Assembly (NCBI GenBank): GCA_028696455.1
Contig: JAQVGZ010000006.1
Location: 1 to 63,039, forward strand
Length of the DNA: 63,039 bases
Source: Desulfotomaculaceae bacterium
GTDB taxonomy: Bacteria; Bacillota; Desulfotomaculia; Desulfotomaculales; Pelotomaculaceae
Reading direction: 5' to 3'
Shown: positions 8,562 to 17,101 of the stretch, in pieces
Position numbering within the stretch: position 1 is the stretch's first letter
Layout of the letters: each line of letters begins with the position of its first letter
Program-made: the position numbers and the translations under genes
Notes under the pieces: generated by a model
Databases searched by the model: none
Seen by the model: the letters and a program-made list of their open reading frames with translations, nothing else
What the model was told of the DNA's origin: nothing

Positions 8562-9482
8562 TTGAAACAAAGAGATCTGGTTATTATTGGCGGCGGTCCT
8601 GCGGGTCTTACTGCCGGTATCTATGCTGCCAGGGCGGCCCTTAATACTGTTCTGCTTGAGCGGGGGGTGCCGGGTGGCCTTGTGGTCAGCACGGAATCGA
8701 TAGAAAACTATCCTGGTTTTATCGAAGGCATAAATGGCGCTGAGTTAATGTCCCGTATGGAAGACCAGGCACGTCGCTTTGGTCTGGAAATCGCTTCCTT
8801 TGATGTGAACGGATTGTACCCTTCAGGAAACAAATTTATTATCAAAACCTCCAGCGGTGATATTACTGCCGGTGCAATAATCATTGCCACTGGTGTCGAG
8901 CCCAGTCAACTGCATGTCAAAGGTGAGGCTGAACTTATTGGGCGTGGCGTCTCTTTTTGTGCTACCTGCGACGGCCCATTTTTCCGTGGTAAAAGAGTTG
9001 CTGTGGTTGGCGGCGGCGATGCAGCTGTGGAGGAAGCTGTTTATTTAACAAAATTTGCTGAGAAGGTTTTAATTGTGCACCGCCGAGGTGAATTAAGAGC
9101 CACAAGAGTAGTGCAGCAAAAGGCTTTTGATAATGCCAAGGTTGAATTTATCTGGCACAATGTGATCGACGAAATTCATGGAGATGATACGGTTGAGGCA
9201 GTCACAGTAAAAGATGTCCGTGACGGTAAGAAAAACCTTATTCCAGTAGACGGGGCATTTATCTATGTGGGAAATGTACCTGTTTCCGGGCTGGTCAAAG
9301 ACCTGGTCAAGCTGAATGAGCAGGGCTATATTATTACTGACGAGAATATGCACACGTCACACCCGGGGATTTTCGCGGCCGGCGATGTGCGCGACAAGCT
9401 GTTGCGCCAGGTTGTGACCGCTATGGCTGATGGGGCAATTGCTGCTGTTGCTGCTGAAAAACATCTTGAAAAACAAGGCTGA
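8562..9482 (+). CDS. trxB: Thioredoxin reductase
   Basis: Flavoenzyme that reduces thioredoxin with NADPH. The FAD motif GGGPAGLTAGIYAA is near residue 10, the redox-active CATC is at C133-C136, and a second Rossmann motif GGGDAAVEEA follows. The end has the family's GIFAAGDVRD. The TTG at 8562 is preferred because GAAGGTGG precedes it at good spacing and the protein then begins as the family does; the in-frame ATG at 8535 adds nine residues. It is monocistronic, with a terminator 70 bp downstream. Confidence 0.93.
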   Translation: MKQRDLVIIGGGPAGLTAGIYAARAALNTVLLERGVPGGLVVSTESIENYPGFIEGINGAELMSRMEDQARRFGLEIASFDVNGLYPSGNKFIIKTSSGDITAGAIIIATGVEPSQLHVKGEAELIGRGVSFCATCDGPFFRGKRVAVVGGGDAAVEEAVYLTKFAEKVLIVHRRGELRATRVVQQKAFDNAKVEFIWHNVIDEIHGDDTVEAVTVKDVRDGKKNLIPVDGAFIYVGNVPVSGLVKDLVKLNEQGYIITDENMHTSHPGIFAAGDVRDKLLRQVVTAMADGAIAAVAAEKHLEKQG

Positions 9483-9550
9483 GTCATAATATAAATAAGA
9501 CATCAACAGAAGGTAACGTCGACAATTTGAGTCAAAAGAAAAACTGGTAT

Positions 9551-9578
9551 GCAGGCTCTTAATTAGCCTGCGTTATTT
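9551..9578 (+). terminator. Terminator after trxB
   Basis: GCAGGCT (9551-9557) pairs with AGCCTGC (9565-9571), followed by GTTATTTTTT. Confidence 0.85.
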
Positions 9579-9682
9579 TTTCACTCCGTCTAATTTTTCG
9601 CGTCGGAACTGGAGGATTTGTGCCGTTTCTTGAAGAAAACTAATATTTATTATTTGGTCGAATACATCATAGGTGGTAACTT

Positions 9683-12505
9683 TTGTTGGATAATATTACT
9701 CAAGCCAACTTCGTAGTGTGTGATTTAGAGACAACAGGTCTTAACCCTGTTTCAGACAAGATCATTGAAATCGGTCTGGTGCGCCTGCAGGGCGGCGAAA
9801 TAACCGGTAGGCTGCAAACCCTGGTTAACCCTAAACAGCCGCTCCACCTAAAAATTAAACGCTTGACCGGCATTACCGATCAGGATTTAGCCGGTGCGCC
9901 TGATCTGGCTGAAGTGCTTCCCGAGGTCCTGGACTTTATCGGGGACAGCGGCATTGCCGGACATAATATTGATTTTGACCTGGGCTTTTTAGCTGCAGCG
10001 AGGGGCCGGCCTTTCCATAACCCTTCTTACGACACTCTGGAATTAGCCCGGATCGTTGTGTCGGACTCGTCCAATTTCCGGCTGAATACCCTGTGCAGGT
10101 ACCTCAAGATAGAGCTTGGCGCAGGTCACCGGGCGCTGGATGATGCTGTTGCCACGGCGCACCTGCTGGTGGCTTTAATCAAAAAACTGCAGTCGATTGA
10201 AATGAATGTTCTGGTTCAGTTAAACAGCCTGTTGGCTGAGGCTCATTCCAGGTGGCATAGTTATACTGCTGGTATGATTAAGGACTTGCTGCGAGTTTTT
10301 CCTGACCAGAGAATAGCTTCTGCCCCCTATTGGCGCAGGGAGAGCAAGGATAATAAAGTGCCGGCGCACCGGGAGCCAATGCCGGATAAGGAAAGGGAGT
10401 TGCTGGATGCGGATGCCTTGGCCTCGCTTGTGGGAAGGGATGGACTACTGGCCAAAGCAATCCCCGGCTACGAGTACCGGCCACAGCAGGAAGCAATGAT
10501 TAGGGCTGTGGCCAGGGCACTTAATGAAGACAATTATTTACTGCTTGAGGCTGGCACCGGGGTGGGCAAGTCAGTGGCCTATCTGCTGCCGGCTGTTGTG
10601 TGGAGCATTAAAAACAAAGAGAGGGTGCTTATCGCTACCAACACCATTAATCTCCAGGAGCAGCTCTGGCACAAAGACATCCCGCTGCTGGCCAGTGTGA
10701 TCCAGGAACCTTTCCGGGCAGCCTTGGCCAAGGGGAGGCAGAATTATCTTTGCCTGCGCCGTTGGCACAGCGCCTTAAGCGGTATGCACCAGCCGGAGGA
10801 GGCGGCCTTCTATGCCCGGTTGCTGACCTGGCTATCAGTCACAGAAACCGGTGATCGTACTGAGTTAAACATATTACCTGGTGAAGGAGACTACTGGGTT
10901 GCTATTTGCGGGGATGCTGACGGATGCCTGGGTTCGAGGTGCCGCTATCAGCGGGATTGCTTTGTAAATAAGGCCAGAAAAGAAGCTGAAGAGGCAGACC
11001 TGATCATCACCAATCACTCCTTGCTATTTACTGATATCAATGCGGAAAATCGAGTACTCCCAGCCTACGGGCCGCTGATTATCGACGAGGCTCACCATCT
11101 GGAGGACTCGGCCACTGCGCATCTAGGGCGGCAGGTTTCCCAAAGTCTGCTGCATCGCTGGCTTGGGCAAGCCGGCAAAGCCCTGGGCAAACTGGCGGAA
11201 ATCGTGCCGCCTGGTGACAGCATGCGGTGGCGGCAGACCAATCAGGACGCTCAGGAAATCAGGCTGCAAGCAGCCGAGGTGGCGCGTCTCTTTTTCCAGA
11301 CGCTGGGCACCCTGGCGGCCAATAATAGCCCCGGCCTGGACAATGAATACGGCCGCATTACCCTGCGGCTGCCGGACAGTAACGCTGGCTACGAAGATTA
11401 CCTGACTGCCGGCCGGGAGTTGGTCAGGCTGTTGCGTCAGCTCACCGGCACGATCGAGTCTCTCGTGGAATTTATGGAGATGTGGTCTATTACAGCCGGG
11501 GAATGGGACGAGCCGGCCCGTGATCTCCAGCAAGTGGTGCACTCTGGCACAGCATTGACCGAAGACCTGCTATTTATCCTGGAAAGCTCGGACAAAGCTT
11601 TTGTCTATTGGGCGGATTTAGAATATTTTGCAGGTGGCCAGGTCAGACACTGTTCCCTGCTGGCAGCTCCCATAAATGTGGGAGAGGTTTTATACAACCG
11701 CTTCTTTAAAAATAAAAGCAGGGTGGTATTCACTTCCGCTACCCTTTCAGTAAATGGCGCTTTTGAGCATTTTATTGAGCGGTCCGGCTTAAGCTATCTT
11801 GACCATGAGCAACTGGTCCAGGCCCACTTTGACTCGCCCTTTGCTTATGAGCAGCAGGCCTTACTCTGCATCAATCGCGACTTGCCGGCCCAGGGCGCTG
11901 TAGCTGAAGGCCTGTACATGGAGCAGCTTGAGAAAATCATTGCCGGGCTGGTAAACGTGACTGGCGGTAAGACCCTGGTTCTGTTTACTTCCCACCGGAC
12001 CCTGCGCGAAACCTACCACCGGTTAAAGACTAAACTGGAGAACATGGATATCTGCCTGTTGGGTCACGGCATCGACGGCAGCAGGTCAAGGATCTTGGAA
12101 GAATTCAGAACAACAGAAAGGTCGGTGCTTTTCGGCGCCTCCAGTTTTTGGGAGGGGGTAGATGTACCCGGTGAAGCGCTAACCTGCGTCGTCATGGTCA
12201 AGCTGCCCTTTTGGTCGCCCAGGGTGCCGGTGATTGAGGCCCGCCTAGAGGATCTAGCCAGGCGGAAAAGGGACGGTTTTAGAGCTTTAAGTGTGCCCCA
12301 GGCAGTAATCCGCTTTAAGCAGGGCTTTGGGCGACTAATTCGGAGCGGCAGTGACCGGGGTTGTGTGGTGGTCCTGGATGCGAGAATTTTAAGTAAAAGT
12401 TACGGGAGGCAATTTTTAAGTTCTCTACCATTAAAAAGCCATATACGAGGCGGGACTGATTTTATTTCCAAAAAGTTAGCGGAGTGGCTTGACGCGCCAA
12501 TTTAA
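9683..12505 (+). CDS. dinG: DinG-type 3'-5' exonuclease-helicase
   Basis: A 940-residue two-part protein. Residues about 5-165 form a DEDDh exonuclease (CDLETTGL, HNIDFDLGF, HRALDDA), as in DNA polymerase III epsilon. Residues about 255-935 form an XPD/DinG superfamily-2 helicase: Walker A EAGTGVGKS, DEAH box IIDEAHHLED, and motif VI QGFGRLIRSG. Length and order match the Bacillus-type DinG. Cysteines C409, C415, C420 and C426, with one near residue 356, lie where XPD-family helicases hold a [4Fe-4S] cluster. It starts at TTG 9683 behind AGGTGG. A role in DNA repair is inferred. Confidence 0.93.
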   Translation: MLDNITQANFVVCDLETTGLNPVSDKIIEIGLVRLQGGEITGRLQTLVNPKQPLHLKIKRLTGITDQDLAGAPDLAEVLPEVLDFIGDSGIAGHNIDFDLGFLAAARGRPFHNPSYDTLELARIVVSDSSNFRLNTLCRYLKIELGAGHRALDDAVATAHLLVALIKKLQSIEMNVLVQLNSLLAEAHSRWHSYTAGMIKDLLRVFPDQRIASAPYWRRESKDNKVPAHREPMPDKERELLDADALASLVGRDGLLAKAIPGYEYRPQQEAMIRAVARALNEDNYLLLEAGTGVGKSVAYLLPAVVWSIKNKERVLIATNTINLQEQLWHKDIPLLASVIQEPFRAALAKGRQNYLCLRRWHSALSGMHQPEEAAFYARLLTWLSVTETGDRTELNILPGEGDYWVAICGDADGCLGSRCRYQRDCFVNKARKEAEEADLIITNHSLLFTDINAENRVLPAYGPLIIDEAHHLEDSATAHLGRQVSQSLLHRWLGQAGKALGKLAEIVPPGDSMRWRQTNQDAQEIRLQAAEVARLFFQTLGTLAANNSPGLDNEYGRITLRLPDSNAGYEDYLTAGRELVRLLRQLTGTIESLVEFMEMWSITAGEWDEPARDLQQVVHSGTALTEDLLFILESSDKAFVYWADLEYFAGGQVRHCSLLAAPINVGEVLYNRFFKNKSRVVFTSATLSVNGAFEHFIERSGLSYLDHEQLVQAHFDSPFAYEQQALLCINRDLPAQGAVAEGLYMEQLEKIIAGLVNVTGGKTLVLFTSHRTLRETYHRLKTKLENMDICLLGHGIDGSRSRILEEFRTTERSVLFGASSFWEGVDVPGEALTCVVMVKLPFWSPRVPVIEARLEDLARRKRDGFRALSVPQAVIRFKQGFGRLIRSGSDRGCVVVLDARILSKSYGRQFLSSLPLKSHIRGGTDFISKKLAEWLDAPI

Positions 12506-12815
12506 ATACATAAAAGTTATGCAACTGGAATAATATAGATTAATTAAAAACACTAGCACATTTAAATGGGCTTCAAAATAGTATATTGATAGTTAAATAT
12601 TAGGAGGAGTGTGATTTCTTGTGCGGGTATACTTTATAAAACTGCCTTCTTTTATTAGATCATGGCTACTAAAAATATGCAAATAGTCAGCGGCTAATTC
12701 AAATGCTTATTATAGCAGCACTTGGGGGCAGGATTTACCTGTCCCTTTAGTTGTTCCAACCACAGAAAACTGGGCTGCTCCCCAGTTTTTTTATCTATTA
12801 GCTTTGGTATTATTT
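12506..12815. other. Gene-poor stretch with possible small transcript and terminator
   Basis: No full gene is visible. At about 12602-12659 an AGGAGGAG precedes a 15-codon GTG reading frame; later there is a short hairpin (GGCAGG/CCTGTCC, about 12727-12743). The stretch ends in a strong plus-strand terminator: AAAACTGGG (12766-12774) with CCCAGTTTT (12781-12789), then T residues. A terminator with no gene in front suggests either a small RNA or a lost gene. Confidence 0.45.
12766..12793 (+). terminator. Orphan intrinsic terminator
   Basis: A 9-bp stem with a 6-base loop and seven T residues, oriented for plus-strand transcription although no plus-strand gene precedes it within 250 bp. Confidence 0.75.
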
Positions 12816-13040
12816 TTAGGCGGATGCTGCCCGGTTTTTGCAACTTGAACTGTGCTCACACTTTTCCAATTTCACCACCTGGATATAATCGCATCCCTGG
12901 CAAGTTCTTATATATATGCCCTGATGGTAATCCTGATAGTAGGACTCGAAAAGTCCGCAAACAAGACAATCCGCATTGCCAACAAAAATAAGGTCAGGGT
13001 ATTTCCGTTTTATTTTTTTTAGTTTTTCATTAATAGTCAT
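12816..13040 (-). CDS. Small zinc-ribbon protein
   Basis: A 74-residue protein with two CxxC knuckles (ADCLVCG and RTCQGCD) about 20 residues apart, the layout of a zinc ribbon, plus two further cysteines near the C-terminus. The start, ATG 13040, follows AGGTGAT five bases away, which supports real translation. The family is not recognised and there is no operon partner. Confidence 0.65.
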   Translation of the reverse strand: MTINEKLKKIKRKYPDLIFVGNADCLVCGLFESYYQDYHQGIYIRTCQGCDYIQVVKLEKCEHSSSCKNRAASA

Positions 13041-13129
13041 TTAAATCACCTATAATATATTACGTAGGAAAGAACCAAAAAATAGGGGCAAAAAGTTGGT
13101 AAATGCACCTGGTTTGCTAGCTTTAATAA

Positions 13130-13430
13130 ACATGTACGGAGAGAACCTTTCACCGGTTCTGAACTGTCCAAATTGGTCAGTTGCCCGGCGGCTGACCGCT
13201 AGTTTTTAAGCGAAAGTGATCATCCCCCGCTGTTTCGTCCAGGGAGATGTTAACTCACCCTATCGTACGGTCTAGTACCATTTCCGTACGGTTACCCCAT
13301 TATCCTTAGGGTCGGCTTAGTCTGTTCTGACCACAAGCCTTTTTACAGCCCTGACTCAAAAAGCGGCATTATAACAAAATACCCGGCGCGTAGCCGGGCT
13401 AAGTCTGCTGCGGTTTTATCGCAGTCTACT
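13130..13430. other. Non-coding stretch with successive hairpins
   Basis: No gene. Successive inverted repeats occur: AGAACC/GGTTCT (13142-13160), GGTCAG/CTGACC (13175-13197), CGTACGG/CCGTACG (13264-13290), CCCGGC/GCCGGG (13382-13398) and CTGCG/CGCAG (13408-13424). Base composition is more GC-rich than the adjoining spacer. It resembles either a structured RNA or the hairpin-rich end of an IS200/IS605-type element, next to a restriction-gene relic. Confidence 0.4.
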
Positions 13431-13590
13431 TGTATTTGAGCGTAGTGGCGAAACGCTTCCGGTGGAGATAAAGATCATGAGCTGATCTAACGGCTTTTAC
13501 CACTTGCTATTTCTTCCCCTTTCTTTATTGGCCATGAGTGGTGGCTTTGCATAATTTGATCCGCTGCTTTAATACTAAGTAAATATTTGG

Positions 13591-13707
13591 GTGATTGCCA
13601 AAATTATCGGCATCAACAGCGCAAACGCCACCGCTTCCTCCACCGTGTACGACCCAATCTGCGGCTCCGGCTCGCTGCTCCTGAAGGTAGCCGATGAGGT
13701 AACTTAA
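13591..13707 (+). pseudogene. Relic of type I restriction methylase HsdM
   Basis: Thirty-eight codons read VIAKIIGINSANA, then TVYDPICGSGSLLLKVADE and a stop. This is the N6-adenine methyltransferase SAM-binding region of HsdM (motif I, DPxCGSGSLL), cut off on both sides by non-coding DNA and a TAA at 13705-13707. No hsdR or hsdS is nearby. A restriction-modification system was evidently present and lost. Confidence 0.8.
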
Positions 13708-13727
13708 AATTATGACTACGGGTCCGA

Positions 13728-14120
13728 TTATTTTCCAGCCATACCGACTCCGATAATCCCCCCCAGAGCGCTGCCCAGCAAATTAACCAAAAATTTAGTA
13801 ATTAGGCTGATGTCGGCTTGACCAGGAAGAAATAGTGCTGCTGCAATCCAAGTTATAAAGAAGAACAAAATTCCTACCGCCAGCCCATGGTAAAGCCCCT
13901 TATTGCCAGCCCGCTTGCCTGTTGTAAAGGCGCCGCAAAAGGCGCTGCAGGCCAGGATTATCCCTGCTGACCAGGGCAGGGTGTGTTCGGGAAGTGACGA
14001 AAAGTGATAAACAAGCCCGGCGCCTGTGCTCAGCAGCAGGGAAAGGACCAGCGCAAATAAAATACCTTTAGTAATAGCACCAAAATTAAACTCATAGTTG
14101 CTCATATCGACAGATGGCAT
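13728..14120 (-). CDS. TIGR04086-type four-helix membrane protein
   Basis: A 130-residue protein with four predicted membrane helices (about 15-38, 48-65, 75-97, 105-128) and glycine-rich helix ends (GSALGGIIGVGMAGK). This pattern matches the TIGR04086/YrzE small membrane proteins of spore formers; their function is unknown. It starts at ATG 14120. Confidence 0.75.
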   Translation of the reverse strand: MPSVDMSNYEFNFGAITKGILFALVLSLLLSTGAGLVYHFSSLPEHTLPWSAGIILACSAFCGAFTTGKRAGNKGLYHGLAVGILFFFITWIAAALFLPGQADISLITKFLVNLLGSALGGIIGVGMAGK

Positions 14121-14202
14121 TGCAACACCCCCTGAAAGTAATTATAATTATCTTTATGTTAGTAGTAGGTATATATGACTTAAGTGCAGGTGATATTTGA
14201 AT

Positions 14203-14811
14203 ATGGCAGGTAATGTTTACGCATATGCGCTTGGTGACTCGCTTTATTTGAACGTAACTAACAAATGTACAAACGACTGTGCTTTTTGTGTGCGGAAAAC
14301 AGTGGAAGGGGTGGGTTATTATGACCTGTGGCTGGAAAAAGAACCCAACCTGAACGAGTTGCTTGAGGCTGCTGGTGATGTGCGGCAGTATCGGGAAGTG
14401 GTCTTTTGCGGTTATGGTGAGCCGCTAATCAGAATTGATCTCGTTATCGAGGCAGCCAGGGCTTTGAAGTCGCTGGGAGTGCCTGTCCGGGTTAATACCA
14501 ACGGCCAGGCCGGACTATATCACGGCCGAAATATCGCCGTGGAGTTATCCGGCCTGATTGATACTATTTCAATTAGTCTTAACGCGGCCGATTCCGGGCA
14601 CTATGTAAGCCTTTGCCGTCCGCGCCAGGGTGAGGAAGCTTTCCCGGCAATTCTTGAATTTGCCAGGCAGTGCAAAAAATATATTCCTAAAGTGATCCTG
14701 TCCGTCGTTAGATGGCCGGGTGTGGATATTGCCGGCTGTCGTGAAATAGCCCGCTCTTTAGATGTTGAATTAAGAGTAAGGGAACCGGCCGGGACCTTTA
14801 CTTCCGCTTAG
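14203..14811 (+). CDS. TatD-linked radical SAM protein
   Basis: A 202-residue radical SAM protein with CX3CX2C at C22, C26, C29 and the partial SAM motif FCGYGEPLI near residue 70. Its short length, the opening YALGDSLYLNVTNKC and the end resemble the family often encoded beside or fused to TatD nucleases; no tatD is present here. The ATG at 14203 is chosen over a TTG at 14197 because AGGTGAT is correctly spaced only from the ATG. The substrate is unknown. Confidence 0.82.
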   Translation: MAGNVYAYALGDSLYLNVTNKCTNDCAFCVRKTVEGVGYYDLWLEKEPNLNELLEAAGDVRQYREVVFCGYGEPLIRIDLVIEAARALKSLGVPVRVNTNGQAGLYHGRNIAVELSGLIDTISISLNAADSGHYVSLCRPRQGEEAFPAILEFARQCKKYIPKVILSVVRWPGVDIAGCREIARSLDVELRVREPAGTFTSA

Positions 14812-14950
14812 GTTCTTTACTGACTGGAATTTGATCTGGAATTGCTAAATTATCTTCGTTACCGGAGGATGACTTTCCGTCCAGGTTAATCATTGTCGCC
14901 GAGCCGGTTTTTTCCCGGATGAAGGTGTCTCCTTTTTTGAATTTGTCCAA
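14798..14950 (-). CDS. Small hypothetical protein (50 aa)
   Basis: A TTG at 14948-14950 follows AAGGAGAG at good spacing and opens 50 codons starting MDKFKKGDTFIREKTGS and rich in Lys, Ser and Asp. It is convergent with the radical SAM gene and overlaps its end by 14 bp. There are no cysteines or hydrophobic segment. The SD and codon use support a real gene; its function is unknown. Confidence 0.5.
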   Translation of the reverse strand: MDKFKKGDTFIREKTGSATMINLDGKSSSGNEDNLAIPDQIPVSKEPKRK

Positions 14951-15105
14951 AGTAAGCTCTCCTTTCTTCTATAATTAAGAGACAGATTCATGACATTAGG
15001 GAATAATATGAAGCAGTGCTATGGTATTGTTCGCTCTGCTTAAATAGTTTCTTTCAGCTGTAGTATTTTTATGTACATTCTTAATACGGAAGGATAATAA
15101 ATACC

Positions 15106-15333
15106 ATGAAGGAGCTAAGGGGAATGGAACAAATTGTACTAAAAGTGGATGGGATGAGCTGTAATCACTGTAAGGCCGCTGTTGAAAAGACTTTAAAAGA
15201 AACTTCAGGAGTCCGGAAGGCGGTTGTGGACCTGGGCGCTGGGGTCGTAACGGTACACTATGAGCCGGGCCAGGTAGCCAGGGATGGTTTGGTTCAGGCC
15301 ATAGTAAATGCGGGCTATGAGGTCAAGCAATAA
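15106..15333 (+). CDS. CopZ-like heavy-metal-binding chaperone
   Basis: A ferredoxin-fold HMA domain of about 70 residues with the metal site GMSCNHC; the central VVDLGAGVVTVHYEPGQV and final AGYEV are typical of CopZ. It probably carries Cu(I). No copper ATPase is adjacent. ATG 15106 is used; ATG 15124 (MEQIVLKVDGM) is equally possible and fits the family better. Confidence 0.88.
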   Translation: MKELRGMEQIVLKVDGMSCNHCKAAVEKTLKETSGVRKAVVDLGAGVVTVHYEPGQVARDGLVQAIVNAGYEVKQ

Positions 15334-15361
15334 TGTAGGATGGGGCGACAATTTGCAAATG

Positions 15362-15384
15362 GCCCGCGTACTCAGGCGGGTTTT
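15362..15384 (+). terminator. Weak terminator before queD
   Basis: CCCGC (15363-15367) with GCGGG (15376-15380), then TTTT. It may end the copZ-like transcript or act as a leader element of the que operon. Confidence 0.45.
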
Positions 15385-15452
15385 AAGCAAACTAGGTAAA
15401 AAACGTTGGCTGTAGATGGTTCTTTGCTTGAGTGAAGGAGGGTGACGCCGCT

Positions 15453-15842
15453 ATGTATGAGCTTACGATCCGGACAAGTTTTGCCGCTGCGCACTCACTG
15501 CGGGACTATAATGGACCGTGTGCCCGACTACACGGGCACACCTGGCAGGTGGAAGTGGTCCTTAACGGCCGGCAGTTGGACGGTTATAGTATGCTGGTTG
15601 ACTTCAGGGAGCTAAAGAAAAAAACTAAAAGAATAATTGAGGAGTTAGACCATCAGAACCTTAATACATTAGAGCCCTTTGCCCATAGTGGCGGGGGCAA
15701 CCCGACGGCGGAAAACCTGTCTAAATACCTTTTTGAAAGGCTGAAATCTGAATTTTCGGGTTTACAGCGGGAAATTAAGATCGCCCTGGTGCGTGTTTGC
15801 GAGTCCCCGGAAGCATGTGCCGCGTACTGGGAGGAGGATTAA
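15453..15842 (+). CDS. queD: 6-carboxytetrahydropterin synthase
   Basis: Converts dihydroneopterin triphosphate into 6-carboxytetrahydropterin, the second step toward preQ0 and queuosine. The 129-residue protein shows the zinc ligands H14, H27 and H29, the catalytic C23, and the family's DHQNLN segment. The start is ATG 15453, with AAGGAGGGTGAC in front. First gene of queD-queC-DUF366-queE-folE. Confidence 0.95.
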   Translation: MYELTIRTSFAAAHSLRDYNGPCARLHGHTWQVEVVLNGRQLDGYSMLVDFRELKKKTKRIIEELDHQNLNTLEPFAHSGGGNPTAENLSKYLFERLKSEFSGLQREIKIALVRVCESPEACAAYWEED

Positions 15843-15844
15843 TA

Positions 15845-16534
15845 ATGCTCAAAAGCATTGTGCTTATGTCCGGCGGTCTGGATTCGGCGGTGTCCCTCGC
15901 CCATGCCCTGCGGGAGTCGGAAGTGTCGTTATGCCTGACTTTTAATTACGGGCAGCAGGCTGCTCAAAAAGAAATCGAGGCTGCTGCCAACCTGGCTGCT
16001 TACTATCACCTGCGTCACCAGGTGGTAGAGATCCCCTTTTTGGGAGAGATCACTGACACAGCCCTGGTCCGGAGCGAAGCCGCCCTGCCCGAGCCGGAGT
16101 TTGCTCTGCTTGACGAACCGGTGGCTGCCGCGGCCAATGCAGCCCAGGTCTGGGTGCCCAACCGCAACGGGCTTTTCATAAATATTGCCGCGGCTTTTGC
16201 CGAGGCTTGCGGCGCCAGGCAGGTGGTGTGCGGATTTAACCGGGAAGAGGCGGCTGCGTTTCCGGACAATAGCGCTGACTTTATCCAGGCGGCCAATAGC
16301 GCGCTTTTTTATTCTACTAAGAATCAGGTCAAAGTAATCAGCTATACCAAGCTGTTGAGCAAAGCGGACATTGTCAGGCTCGGGATGCGGCGCAAGGTTC
16401 CTTTTCAATATGTATGGAGTTGTTACCGCGGGGGTGAAAAGATGTGCGGCCGCTGCGAAAGTTGCCTGCGCTTTAAGCGCGCTGCCAAAGAGGCCGATTT
16501 GAATATAGAACAAATTGCTTTCCAGGAGGTATGA
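15845..16534 (+). CDS. queC: 7-cyano-7-deazaguanine synthase
   Basis: ATP-dependent conversion of 7-carboxy-7-deazaguanine to preQ0. The 229-residue protein has the PP-loop SGGLDS at residues 9-14, the substrate stretch PNRNGLF, and the C-terminal zinc-site cysteines in CYRGG, MCGRCESC. ATG 15845 follows GGAGGA and lies two bases after the queD stop, so translation is coupled. Confidence 0.95.
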   Translation: MLKSIVLMSGGLDSAVSLAHALRESEVSLCLTFNYGQQAAQKEIEAAANLAAYYHLRHQVVEIPFLGEITDTALVRSEAALPEPEFALLDEPVAAAANAAQVWVPNRNGLFINIAAAFAEACGARQVVCGFNREEAAAFPDNSADFIQAANSALFYSTKNQVKVISYTKLLSKADIVRLGMRRKVPFQYVWSCYRGGEKMCGRCESCLRFKRAAKEADLNIEQIAFQEV

Positions 16535-16536
16535 GC

Positions 16537-17100
16537 ATGCTGGAGCGCTTTATCAGAGAAACCATTACATACGACGGCAGGCAGCTTTCATCACATTGGG
16601 CCTATCGCAACTTTGGCCTCCAGGGCGATAGCATCGTATCTTTCCGGGGGCCTTGCCGGGTGGCTCTTTCGGAAATGGTTGACCTGGCAGATGTCATTGA
16701 GAATGCCCCTATCTTCAGCACGGACATGCTCCATTTTATTGTTGAGCATTTTGATTGCGACTTGGAAAGGACCATTGTCCGGCAGCGCCTGTTGATTGCC
16801 ACACTCAAAGACGTGATCGGGCAAAAGACAGGGACGCTGCTGCGCCGTGCGGGAGACGACCTGTTTTTCGGAGAACGGAAGCTGTCGGTATCTATCGCCA
16901 CCCTCACTCCGGTATCCACCATGATTCACACTGGAGTAAACATCTCCAGTAAAGATACACCAGTGCCGGCCTGCGGGCTGGCGGACTTAGGCCTGGCAGA
17001 CGAGGCAGTAGAGGATGTAGCCAGGGCGCTGTGCCGTGACTATGTCAGGGAGTACCAGGAGATCAAGATGGCCCGCTGCAAGGTTCGGGGGGTCAAATAA
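16537..17100 (+). CDS. DUF366-family protein in preQ0 operon
   Basis: A 187-residue protein matching DUF366, a family without an assigned reaction. Seen: WAYRNFGLQGDSIVSFRGPC at the start, an acidic middle (VDLADV), HFDCDLE, and a conserved late segment STMIHTGVNISS. No membrane helix and no clear cofactor motif. It sits between queC and queE with gaps of one or two bases, so it is expected to act in deazaguanine metabolism or to use the product. ATG 16537 is chosen because AGGAGGT ends six bases before it; ATG 16531 is too close to that SD. Confidence 0.8.
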   Translation: MLERFIRETITYDGRQLSSHWAYRNFGLQGDSIVSFRGPCRVALSEMVDLADVIENAPIFSTDMLHFIVEHFDCDLERTIVRQRLLIATLKDVIGQKTGTLLRRAGDDLFFGERKLSVSIATLTPVSTMIHTGVNISSKDTPVPACGLADLGLADEAVEDVARALCRDYVREYQEIKMARCKVRGVK

Positions 17101-17101
17101 A

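Noticed and set aside
15384..15452. A-rich tail (GGTAAAAAACG) ahead of queD resembling the end of a preQ1 riboswitch
   Set aside because: I could not find the matching P1 stem, the conserved loop or the pseudoknot pairing in front of it, so a preQ1 riboswitch is not supported despite the fitting operon.
15929..16513. 194-codon minus-strand frame opposite queC
   Set aside because: It lies entirely within queC, whose motifs are unambiguous, and shows no recognisable domain.
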